The notes under the pieces are model-generated. The model was not told where the DNA came from, did not search any database, and was given only the letters and a program-made list of their open reading frames with translations. From Pseudomonadota bacterium (GTDB lineage: Bacteria; Pseudomonadota; Gammaproteobacteria; Xanthomonadales; Rhodanobacteraceae), in the NCBI GenBank assembly GCA_021781425.1, contig JAJXWU010000018.1, positions 1 to 42,508 on the forward strand: a stretch of 42,508 bases of DNA. The letters run 5' to 3'. How positions within the stretch are numbered: position 1 is the first letter of the stretch; the number at the start of each line of letters is the position of its first letter. The position numbers and the translations under genes were made by a program. Positions 29,944 through 38,104 of the stretch are shown here, one piece after another.

Positions 29944-30549
29944 TCACACCGTGGCGACCTTGAGGTCGAGGGTATGCACCACCTGCGTCGCGTTGTCCGG
30001 ATCGGGTCGGCAGGTGAAGCCTAGGTGCGCGGCCAGATCATCCATGGCAGGATTATCTGCCGCATCGATTGAATACATGGATTCGATGCCGCGCCGGCGC
30101 GCGACCTCGATCAGGTGCTGCATGAGGAGGGTGGCGAGTCCGCGATTGCGCCAATCGTCGCTGACCGTCACCGCGCACTCGCAGCTGCGGCCGTCTGGCT
30201 GCGCGCTGAAACGTGCGACGCCAATCTCGCGTTTGATCGTGCCTGCGGCGATAAGGGCGACGAAGGCGACGTCGCGTTTCGCGTCGGGATGCGTGAGTTG
30301 CGCAAGTAGGGCCGGACTCGGTGTGCCGATCTGGCCTAGAAAGCGCAAGCGCCGCGATTCCGGCGAAAGCGCCTCGATGAAATGCCGTTCCAGTTCGGTA
30401 TCGGACGGCTGGATCGGTCGGATCAGCACGGTGGTGCCATCGCGCAGCTTCTCGCGCCATTGCGTCTTGGCCGAGTCGATGTCGCGGGTGGACCGCCGGT
30501 GCGAGGCGAAGGCAGCGGGTTCCGACGGAGCAGATTGCCGGGTAGCCAT
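29944..30549 (-). CDS. GNAT-family N-acetyltransferase
   Basis: LRDGTTVLIRPIQPSDTELERHFIEALSPESRRLRFLG; CAVTVSDDWRNRGLATLLMQHLIEVARRRGIESMYSIDAADNPAMDDLAAHLGF. Confidence 0.9.
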   Translation of the reverse strand: MATRQSAPSEPAAFASHRRSTRDIDSAKTQWREKLRDGTTVLIRPIQPSDTELERHFIEALSPESRRLRFLGQIGTPSPALLAQLTHPDAKRDVAFVALIAAGTIKREIGVARFSAQPDGRSCECAVTVSDDWRNRGLATLLMQHLIEVARRRGIESMYSIDAADNPAMDDLAAHLGFTCRPDPDNATQVVHTLDLKVATV

Positions 30550-30707
30550 GAGAGTTCTCCGCAGTGGCCGAGGAAACTCTGCCATAACGCGGACGGGCCG
30601 GCCTTGATGTGCGTCAGTTGTACGCGGGAGGGTATTCGATGGTGTTGTTCGGGCGATCCGAGATCGCTGTCGGGAAAATTTCCTCTTTTCACACGGCCTC
30701 GACCCCG

Positions 30708-30731
30708 AGCTGCCGGTAGCGACCGGCAGCT
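30708..30731. terminator. Hairpin AGCTGCCGGT-AGCG-ACCGGCAGCT, terminator-like
   Basis: 10-bp perfect arms, 4-nt loop; short T run on + strand. Confidence 0.45.
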
Positions 30732-30935
30732 TTCGAGATGCGTGGCACAGCGTCTGGTGAAGACGTAGCTATACAGTCCAGGCAAATTGGAAACGATGCG
30801 GTTTGGGGCTTGCCGACGCTGGCGAGTCCGCCCCTACGCTGGCGCACACGAAACCACAGTCGCTAGCTTAATCGTCATCTTCGCCTCTCTCGGCCTTGTG
30901 ACGAGGAGTTCCGGCTTCCGCGATGCAACCTGGAT

Positions 30936-32483
30936 TTATAGCAAACCCTCTATGGGCAGGATGCCAAATAGCATTGCCTCCAAGCGACGTTTCAGGCCGG
31001 ATCCGGGCTCGGTGTGCGCATCTGTGCCGTCGCTGTCCCGCCAGACCATGCGACGGGTATCCGCTTGCCACTCGACGCGAAAGGCGCGATCTGACTGTGT
31101 CGCGTGGGCGAAGAAATCCGCAACCCCCTGTGCCAACTGCGCGGAATCGACTATCACCCCCATCTCGGTGTTCAAAACGCGTGAGCGTTGATCCATGTTC
31201 ATCGAACCGATGAACACCAGGCTTCGATCGATTACGACTGCCTTGGCATGCAGCGTGGTGCCCGACCAGATATCGCCTGCCGCGGCGGATTGCGTCTCGC
31301 GCCGCACGGGCCGCAACTCGTACAACTGCACGCCGCATGCAAGCAACGGGCGCCGATAGTGCATGTATCCGGCTTGGGCAGCCGTACTGTCTGTCGAGGC
31401 CAGGGAATTGGTGAGGACCTTGACCGTGACGCCATGCTTTGAGAGATCGCACAGCAGACGGGTGCCACTGGCACCAGGCACGAAGTACGGGGAAATCAGG
31501 AGCACTTCCTGATGGGCATCGGCGATTAGTGTCTTGATGCGGGGTACGATGCGCAGTGCCGGGTCGTCTTTCGCGACCACCTTTTCGGGCTCATCAGCGA
31601 CAAACGACGCGCGGCCCCAAATCCAGCTACCGTCTCGGTCCGCCGTCGCGCCCTCCGGCAACTTGTCGAGCGATGCTTGCGCGTAGTCCGACTGCGCGAA
31701 TTGCCGCGCATCGTGCGCCAGCGCAGCTCGCGTGCGCGCAAGAGTGCGTTCTGGGTGCTGCGGTGCGCCGAACGCCGCAACCGGATATGCCGCGTCGCTG
31801 TTCCAATAGGCGTCGAATGTGCGCGAGGCCGCAGCGACGACCGAACCTATCGCGATGACGTCGAGATCACGAAAGTTGTTTGTGTCGCCGGCATCGAAAT
31901 AGGCATCGCCGATATTGCGGCCGCCAATGATGGCGACATTATTGTCGACGATAAAGGACTTGTTGTGCATACGACGATTGAGCCGACGAAACTCAAGAAA
32001 CAATTGAACGGCTTTGACTGGCGAGGGCGCGCGGGCCCGGAAAGGATTGAATACGCGTACAGAAATGTTCGGATGTAAATTCAAGGCATCGAGCAGACTG
32101 TATTCGCCGGATAGTTCAAAATCGTCTAGTAGAATCCGCACGCGCACACCGCGATCCGCCGCAGCCATGAGACGTTGCGCGATCAGGCGTCCGGTAGCGT
32201 CATTGTCGAAAATGAAATACTGCAAATCGATGGAACGCTCGGCGTGATCGGCGAGCACCACTCGGCTCATCAGCGCATTCGTGCCGCCCGTCAGCAAGCG
32301 GAATCCCGATTGTTCTGGATGCAGACCCAATTCTGACTGGATGTAGCGCGCCGATGCGGTATCCGTTACGGCGGGCAAGGCAGCGGAGGGCTCCTTGACA
32401 AAATCCGTGCGCATCGGCGCGCAGCCGAGCGACAAGGCCGCAATGCACAACAAAACGCCATGCGAAAATTGACGTGACAGCAT
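30936..32483 (-). CDS. Phospholipase D-family lipoprotein (ClsC/YmdC-like)
   Basis: Lipobox LSLGC; two HKD motifs HNKSFIVDNNVAIIGGRNIGDAYFD and HAKAVVIDRSLVFIGSMNMDQRS. Confidence 0.9.
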   Translation of the reverse strand: MLSRQFSHGVLLCIAALSLGCAPMRTDFVKEPSAALPAVTDTASARYIQSELGLHPEQSGFRLLTGGTNALMSRVVLADHAERSIDLQYFIFDNDATGRLIAQRLMAAADRGVRVRILLDDFELSGEYSLLDALNLHPNISVRVFNPFRARAPSPVKAVQLFLEFRRLNRRMHNKSFIVDNNVAIIGGRNIGDAYFDAGDTNNFRDLDVIAIGSVVAAASRTFDAYWNSDAAYPVAAFGAPQHPERTLARTRAALAHDARQFAQSDYAQASLDKLPEGATADRDGSWIWGRASFVADEPEKVVAKDDPALRIVPRIKTLIADAHQEVLLISPYFVPGASGTRLLCDLSKHGVTVKVLTNSLASTDSTAAQAGYMHYRRPLLACGVQLYELRPVRRETQSAAAGDIWSGTTLHAKAVVIDRSLVFIGSMNMDQRSRVLNTEMGVIVDSAQLAQGVADFFAHATQSDRAFRVEWQADTRRMVWRDSDGTDAHTEPGSGLKRRLEAMLFGILPIEGLL

Positions 32484-32666
32484 TCGGACAATTCCACCTG
32501 GCGCACGCCCCGCGTCACTACAAAATGATTCGGCAGACGTCCGCCGCGCGTCTGGTGGCGTGCAGCCTTGGATCGCCGCCCGATACGGATGAGACCGTAC
32601 CGGGCGGCTAAAGGAGCGACACCGACTCGAAAGCCGATGGCAAGTCATGCCGCGTGCACGGCCAGG

Positions 32667-33149
32667 TTATTGGCGTTGTTTCGACTCGCCTCGCCGCTCG
32701 GCGAGCTTCAAGGTCATTTCGCCAACGTCGAGGCCAACATCCACGCCTTCGCCTGCACCCGCGAGTGCCAGTGATACCGTTCCTTTCGTCAACAATTGCA
32801 CGGTGCCTGACTTCACGACACCAACGTGGGCTTCCCCGTTCACATAGGACCCGAGAACGTCGTCGATCGTGCGCACGTCTGAGAACTTTCCTTTGCCACT
32901 GTCAATTCGTGACTTGCCGACGGTGAGTCCGCCGCCTTTTGCTTCGATCGCAACCCTCATCGAGCTGCCGTCCGCACAGGTAACAATCCCGCTGCCCTCC
33001 GCGTGCTTGTAAATTGCGGACCAGCCTGCAAGCGAGAAGCGCAGTTTGCAGTCCAAATGGGCTTGAGTGGCGTGCGCACTGGGCACACCAAGCGCAAGCA
33101 CCGTTGCAACCGAAGTCATTAAAATAGATTTTTGCATGAGATTTGACAT
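32667..33149 (-). CDS. Secreted hypothetical protein
   Basis: Signal peptide MQKSILMTSVATVLALGVPSAHA; mature part HLDCKLRFSLAGWSAIYKHAEGSGIVTCADGSSMRVAIEAKGGGLTVG. Confidence 0.7.
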   Translation of the reverse strand: MSNLMQKSILMTSVATVLALGVPSAHATQAHLDCKLRFSLAGWSAIYKHAEGSGIVTCADGSSMRVAIEAKGGGLTVGKSRIDSGKGKFSDVRTIDDVLGSYVNGEAHVGVVKSGTVQLLTKGTVSLALAGAGEGVDVGLDVGEMTLKLAERRGESKQRQ

Positions 33150-33512
33150 GTGATTTCTCCGTTGGGGAACAGGCACATGGTCTTTCGATTACCGACACCT
33201 GTGGCTTTCCGCGCCGCGCCATCGCGGCTGGTGTCGAGCTCGGCGAGTTTGCGCCAAAGGCTCAGGTCGAAGTGCTTTCGACCGGCCGCCGAGAGCATCA
33301 GGGCTGAATCGCCGATGCAATTCGACCTTGCACCTGCAATCGGGAACGTAACCTGAATGTCGCGAAGGTCATCGGCCACACCCTCCTAAACAACGCAATC
33401 TGCCAAGGATCCTGCTTCTCCTACTGGGCCGTGAAGATCCAGCGCCTGTAGCGTGCGAGGCTGTCCTAAATTGCGCACCCGGAAATGCTGCACGTGATGG
33501 CGGCAAGCAATA

Positions 33513-34175
33513 TCATGGTTCGTTTCCGGCGTTGCGCAGGACCAATTCAACATCCAATTTCAATGCGCCCCCTGACGCATTTGCCGCTGGGTCGGACAGC
33601 AGGGTGCGAACCACAATGCGCCTCGGCATGATGCCGGAACGAGCGAGACACTCGGCGACGGCGTCGGAACGGCGCTCTGCAAGCATTTCTGCTTTGCGAT
33701 CGCTGCCATAGGCACCCACCTTCACTGAAATCACCGTCTTCCTGAACTCGGCAAGCGCCCGCGCCAGCGGTTGCAATAGCCGGCAACCGGCTGCATCAAG
33801 CCAAGGGCTATTCGCATCCAGGCGCACACGATCGGAAAGGTCGATGCCGATGCGATCCGCCGTGCGCGACAACTTCGCGTCGGTGCCGAGGACCTGCAGC
33901 AGTCGGCCCTGCAGCACATCCAGGTAGTAGCCCGCTTCGGACGCGCTGAGTGAATCGCGGTCACTTTTCGCCAAATCCCGCTTTGCTTCCGCTGCGCTTG
34001 TTTCCGTGCTCCAGCCGCCGTGTTTGCGAACTGCCGGCGCGCTAGCGGCATGATGGACAACGGCAGGACGAGTCGGTGCGTGGCCGGCGCAAGCGGCTAT
34101 CGCGCACGAGACGAGCGCCAGCGTGGCTGACCGCATGCTGGCCACATAACGGTGGCGGAATTCACTGATCCGCAT
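33513..34175 (-). CDS. OmpA C-terminal-like lipoprotein
   Basis: Lipobox-like AIAACAG; OmpA-like core LDANSPWLDAAGCRLLQPLARALAEFRKTVISVKVGAYGSDRKAEMLAERRSDAVAECLARSGIMPRRI. Confidence 0.75.
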   Translation of the reverse strand: MRISEFRHRYVASMRSATLALVSCAIAACAGHAPTRPAVVHHAASAPAVRKHGGWSTETSAAEAKRDLAKSDRDSLSASEAGYYLDVLQGRLLQVLGTDAKLSRTADRIGIDLSDRVRLDANSPWLDAAGCRLLQPLARALAEFRKTVISVKVGAYGSDRKAEMLAERRSDAVAECLARSGIMPRRIVVRTLLSDPAANASGGALKLDVELVLRNAGNEP

Positions 34176-35733
34176 GCGATTTCGTGGCCTGCAGGAACTT
34201 CATGAAATCGGCCAGATCGAGAGGCCGGCTGAAAAGATATCCTTGTGCATGAAAGACGCCATGGTCGACAAGCCAGCGCGCCTGCGCTTCGGTCTCGACG
34301 CCCTCAGCGACGATTTGCAGTCCCAGCGATTTTGCCATCTCGATGACGTGCACGATGACCTGGCTCGTCGCGGCGCCGGTGCCGATCGCATCAACGAACG
34401 ATTTGTCGATCTTGAGCACATCGAGCTCAAAGGATTGCAGGTAGGACAGGCTCGAATAGCCGGTGCCGAAATCATCAATCGCCACCTGGTGGCCACGGTT
34501 GCGGAAAGTATGAATGAGCTGACGCGCGGTGTCGGTGTTCACCAGGGCACGCTCCGTGATCTCGATCTTGATCAACCGCGGATCCAGTTGCGCCGCTTTC
34601 AGGCCTTCCGCCAATGCGTTGCCGAGGCGATCGTTCTTGAGGTCGTCGCGCGAGAGGTTGACGTTGATGCTTACCGCGCCCACTTCGCGACCGATGCGCG
34701 CGAGGTCGCGGATCGTGGTCCGCATGACAGCCAGTGTGATCTCCTGGATCAACCCGGCCTCCTCGGCCACGGGAATGAACGCGGCGGGACTTACGCAACC
34801 GCCCTCCTTGCGCTGCCAGCGCGCCAGCGCCTCGGCACCCACACAAGCGCCGGTACGCAAATCGATGACCGGCTGATACTGCACCGTAATCCGGTCCGCC
34901 GCGAGCGCCTGGCGCAATTCGGTCGCCGGCCGCAATTGGTACCGCGAGAAACGGAATACGATATCGGTCCACCCCACCACCAGCAGCAGACCGAGAACGG
35001 TGCCGAGCGTCAGGAGCGAAGCATGCCGGCTCCAGAAATATTCAATCGGCTCGCTGGCCACGATATCAATAGGCAATATTTCGTTGCGCGCATAGTGCGA
35101 GACGATTACACCCTGGCTGCGCCTGAGAGTAACCCCGAGTGGTACTGCATCGGGAGGCGGCAATTGGGCATCTGACGGCATTGCCGTCATGCGCAGCTTA
35201 TCGACCCATAGCACAGCCTGGCGGTGCCGCGACGGACCAAGATCGAGCAACTGGCGCGGATCGATGGCGACGTCGTGATCGCCATAGCGCATGAGGAAAA
35301 GCTCCACGCCGCCGACCTCGGTCTGCTTGCTGGGCCACCACGCGATAACGCCATTGGGGTAAATGCGATCGGCATGCCGCGGCTTGATGCCCGCATCCGG
35401 CAGGAACCCGACGCCGCACAGCCGCTGCGCCGCATGCCAGAAGCCGATACCTCGAACGTAGGGTTTCGATACCGCGGCATTCTGCAATGCGGCCAGGTGC
35501 TCCGGCGAACACCGCTGTGCTGGCAGCTTGTCGAATGCGGCAAGCATGTCGCGGGCATCGGAGATGATTCGCTCGGTATGCTCGCCTAGCGTGGTCGCGA
35601 GATTGTTTTCGTAGACATTTTCCGCGGCGATCGACTCACGCCAGAGCACCCACGCCAGCGATGCGAACAATACTGACATGCCGAGCAGGCCGACAAGGAA
35701 CGTGCCTATGATGATTGTTTCGCGACGCTGCAT
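34162..35733 (-). CDS. Membrane CSS-motif + EAL-domain cyclic-di-GMP phosphodiesterase
   Basis: N-terminal TM, periplasmic segment with CSP/Cys motif (AQRCSPEH), second TM, EAL domain with GAEALARW, NVNLSRDDL, IEITERALV, IDDFGTGYSSLSYL, LKIDKSFVD, VAEGVET. Confidence 0.92.
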   Translation of the reverse strand: MQRRETIIIGTFLVGLLGMSVLFASLAWVLWRESIAAENVYENNLATTLGEHTERIISDARDMLAAFDKLPAQRCSPEHLAALQNAAVSKPYVRGIGFWHAAQRLCGVGFLPDAGIKPRHADRIYPNGVIAWWPSKQTEVGGVELFLMRYGDHDVAIDPRQLLDLGPSRHRQAVLWVDKLRMTAMPSDAQLPPPDAVPLGVTLRRSQGVIVSHYARNEILPIDIVASEPIEYFWSRHASLLTLGTVLGLLLVVGWTDIVFRFSRYQLRPATELRQALAADRITVQYQPVIDLRTGACVGAEALARWQRKEGGCVSPAAFIPVAEEAGLIQEITLAVMRTTIRDLARIGREVGAVSINVNLSRDDLKNDRLGNALAEGLKAAQLDPRLIKIEITERALVNTDTARQLIHTFRNRGHQVAIDDFGTGYSSLSYLQSFELDVLKIDKSFVDAIGTGAATSQVIVHVIEMAKSLGLQIVAEGVETEAQARWLVDHGVFHAQGYLFSRPLDLADFMKFLQATKSHADQ

Positions 35734-36058
35734 GGAACTACAATGCGATGCACGTGATGGCTCCCAATACCGATATTATGCTCGCCGTCGGCCAATACGA
35801 GCGCAAAATGGCCGAGCTCGCCAAAGTCCCGTTGCTCTTCTTCGACGACCTCGCCTTCAAGCCCCAGGCGGCCTTCGGTCGACGAACATCTTCACGACAG
35901 ACTGTACCCAGCATTATGTGGAAGCTTGGCGCATCGACTGCGATGGATCCGGATGTGGAGTGCGGTCGGGTTCGTCTGGCTAGTCGTTCCGTCGGGGTAT
36001 CGTTCGACCTACGGCTTTGTTCCGTAGAGAATCCATTTCTGATCGAGAGTTCGCATAA

Positions 36059-36337
36059 TGCCAAGTGATCAGTCCGGTAAGTACGTTGATCATAGTCGGC
36101 CGGAACGATGATTCAGAGTCGACAAGCGCGCGCACCTGATTCGTCGCCGGAAGGTATGACAGAAATCGCATGCGCGATAAGATCGAAAGGCTTCGCGCCG
36201 GGTATGACCGCGCACGAGCGTCCCGGCCCAACAAGCTCTCGGCGTTCCTCGTTGCACTTGCGTGTCCAGGTACGGAAAAGATTGACGCTGGCGACTGGCT
36301 TAAGGTTTACGTGGATCCTGATCCGGAGTGTGTGTAG
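36059..36337 (+). pseudogene. Relic reading frame with one internal TGA (36137-36139); unknown family
   Basis: CQVISPVSTLIIVGRNDDSESTSART*FVAGRYDRNRMRDKIERLRAGYDRARASRPNKLSAFLVALACPGTEKIDAGDWLKVYVDPDPECV*. Confidence 0.3.
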
Positions 36338-37032
36338 ATTCAGCAAGCAAAGTCTGTGACCAACACCGCGTCAAAGCACAGACGTAGCTTGCCGCGGCAC
36401 AACCAAAGTATGTCCGGCCGTTTAAATTCAATTAGTTAGCAAGATACATTTCGCGCGCCCGTCGCAATCCAGTAAGCAAGGTTAGTACCGCCTGAGGTTG
36501 CTTTCGGCTGTCTTTGCGCTCGCGGAAATCTCAGGGGTGGAGTGAACTCTGGATCACCAGGTTCCTCCATAAGATCGGAAAGTTCGCGCTGCGGTGAGGT
36601 GGAGCATTCAAGACGCGACCCTCGATGTCATCGCACAAAGCTGAACTGTCGGCGGATATGTTGCCACCAAGAAAGCTTGCCTAGTTGGAAACGACGCGAG
36701 ACCTTGGATTGCTTAGTAGATGATTTTCGAGGATCAATGCCGCAGATGCAGCTGGATTGACCCCGAGCGCTGCACGCGAGCGGAGATGCCAATCTCAGAA
36801 AACAGACCCATCGACCCATCGTGGATACCGCGATCAAGGGCTACCCGTGTCGGTCTATAACGCACTATGAGGGTATTGGTTTACCTGTCACAAAAGGGAT
36901 TCACTCGTTGGATTTTGGCGCTGATCGCTCGGTGATTTCGAACTTCACAGGGCGCCGGACTAGGGAGCAAAACACCTACACCCTAGGTCTGTGTTGATTT
37001 GCCGTATCATATAATGTACTATTCAGTACAAG

Positions 37033-37054
37033 AAACCGGCCGCAGGGCCGGTTT
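37033..37054 (+). terminator. Hairpin AAACCGGCC-GCAG-GGCCGGTTT upstream of rpoH
   Basis: 9-bp perfect arms, 4-nt loop; sits 16 bp before CIRCE. Confidence 0.55.
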
Positions 37055-37070
37055 GAACTTCTGGCTTGGA

Positions 37071-37097
37071 TTAGCACTCCAAGTCTGCGAGTGCTAA
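37071..37097 (+). promoter_or_regulatory. CIRCE element (HrcA operator) upstream of rpoH
   Basis: TTAGCACTC-CAAGTCTGC-GAGTGCTAA: perfect CIRCE consensus arms with 9-nt spacer; overlaps candidate promoter TTAGCA-N18-TAAAAT (37071-37100). Confidence 0.93.
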
Positions 37098-37122
37098 AAT
37101 TGCGTTCATACGGGAGGTTTCA

Positions 37123-37986
37123 ATGACCGCTACCGCTTTGATTGCCAACAACCTGCCGATCCCCAGCGCGCTCGGCAGTCTCGACGCGTACGTCAACGCC
37201 GTGCACCAGATTCCGGTGCTGACCGTCGAGGAAGAGCAGGCGCTGGCGCGCCAGTATTCGGGCGAAAACGATCTGGATGCGGCCAAGCGTCTGGTGATGG
37301 CGCATCTACGCTTCGTCGTGCACGTCGCGCGCGGCTATTCCGGGTACGGTTTGCAACTGGCCGACCTGATCCAGGAAGGCAATATCGGTCTGATGAAGGC
37401 CGTCAAGCGCTTCGATCCGGACATGGGCGTGCGCCTGGTGTCGTTTGCCGTGCACTGGATTCGCGCCGAGATGCACGAGTTCATCTTGCGCAACTGGCGC
37501 ATCGTCAAGATCGCCACGACCAAGGCGCAACGCAAACTGTTCTTCAACCTGCGCAAGTCGAAAAAGCGCCTGGGCTGGATGAACGCGGCCGAAGTCGCCG
37601 CAGTGGCGAAGGATCTGGGTGTTTCCACCGCCGATGTGCTGGAGATGGAGTCGCGTCTGTCCGGTCGCGACATGGCGTTCGACGCACCGGCCGATGCGGA
37701 CGAGGACGAAAAACCCGCGCCGGTGGCCTACCTGGTGGACAACAACGCCGATCCGTATCACGCGCTGGAAAATGAAAGCCAGGAAGAATCCGACTTGGGT
37801 TCGCTGCAGAATGGCTTGGCCAAGCTCGACGCGCGTTCGCGCGACATCATCACGCGGCGCTGGCTCAAGGATGGCGACAAGGCGACCTTGCAGGAACTGG
37901 CCGACGAGTACGGCGTTTCGGCCGAGCGCATCCGCCAGGTCGAAGTCAACGCGATGAAGAAGATGCGCGCTGTCTTTGCGGCGTAA
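37123..37986 (+). CDS. rpoH: RNA polymerase heat-shock sigma factor RpoH (sigma-32)
   Basis: [96 protein letters not shown] (RpoH box). Confidence 0.97.
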   Translation: MTATALIANNLPIPSALGSLDAYVNAVHQIPVLTVEEEQALARQYSGENDLDAAKRLVMAHLRFVVHVARGYSGYGLQLADLIQEGNIGLMKAVKRFDPDMGVRLVSFAVHWIRAEMHEFILRNWRIVKIATTKAQRKLFFNLRKSKKRLGWMNAAEVAAVAKDLGVSTADVLEMESRLSGRDMAFDAPADADEDEKPAPVAYLVDNNADPYHALENESQEESDLGSLQNGLAKLDARSRDIITRRWLKDGDKATLQELADEYGVSAERIRQVEVNAMKKMRAVFAA

Positions 37987-38021
37987 TTTTTGCGATCATC
38001 CCTTATCGCGGAAATCACAGA

Positions 38022-38039
38022 GCGGCCATCCATGGCCGC
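38022..38039 (+). terminator. Inverted repeat GCGGCCAT-CC-ATGGCCGC downstream of rpoH
   Basis: 8-bp perfect arms followed by acttttc; first of two tandem candidate terminators. Confidence 0.5.
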
Positions 38040-38063
38040 ACTTTTCAACAAGAACAATTTCTG

Positions 38064-38092
38064 AACGGCCCCTTTGCGGGCCGTTGCTTTTT
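38064..38092 (+). terminator. Intrinsic terminator of rpoH
   Basis: AACGGCCC-CTTTGC-GGGCCGTT followed by GCTTTTT. Confidence 0.85.
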
Positions 38093-38104
38093 CTGCGGCT
38101 CGTC

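Noticed and set aside
33119-33379. 86-aa minus ORF upstream of the secreted hypothetical
   Set aside because: Overlaps the start of the better-supported signal-peptide protein; no recognisable family
35715-36068. 117-aa plus ORF after the EAL gene (MHVMAPNTDIMLAVGQYERKMAELAKVPLLFFDDLAFKPQ...), considered as an IstB-like ATPase remnant
   Set aside because: LLFFDDLAF resembles a Walker B but no Walker A or other IS21 motifs; too weak to call a mobile element
36137-36139. In-frame TGA in relic ORF as selenocysteine
   Set aside because: No selenoprotein homology or SECIS-like stem recognised; a decayed frame is the simpler explanation
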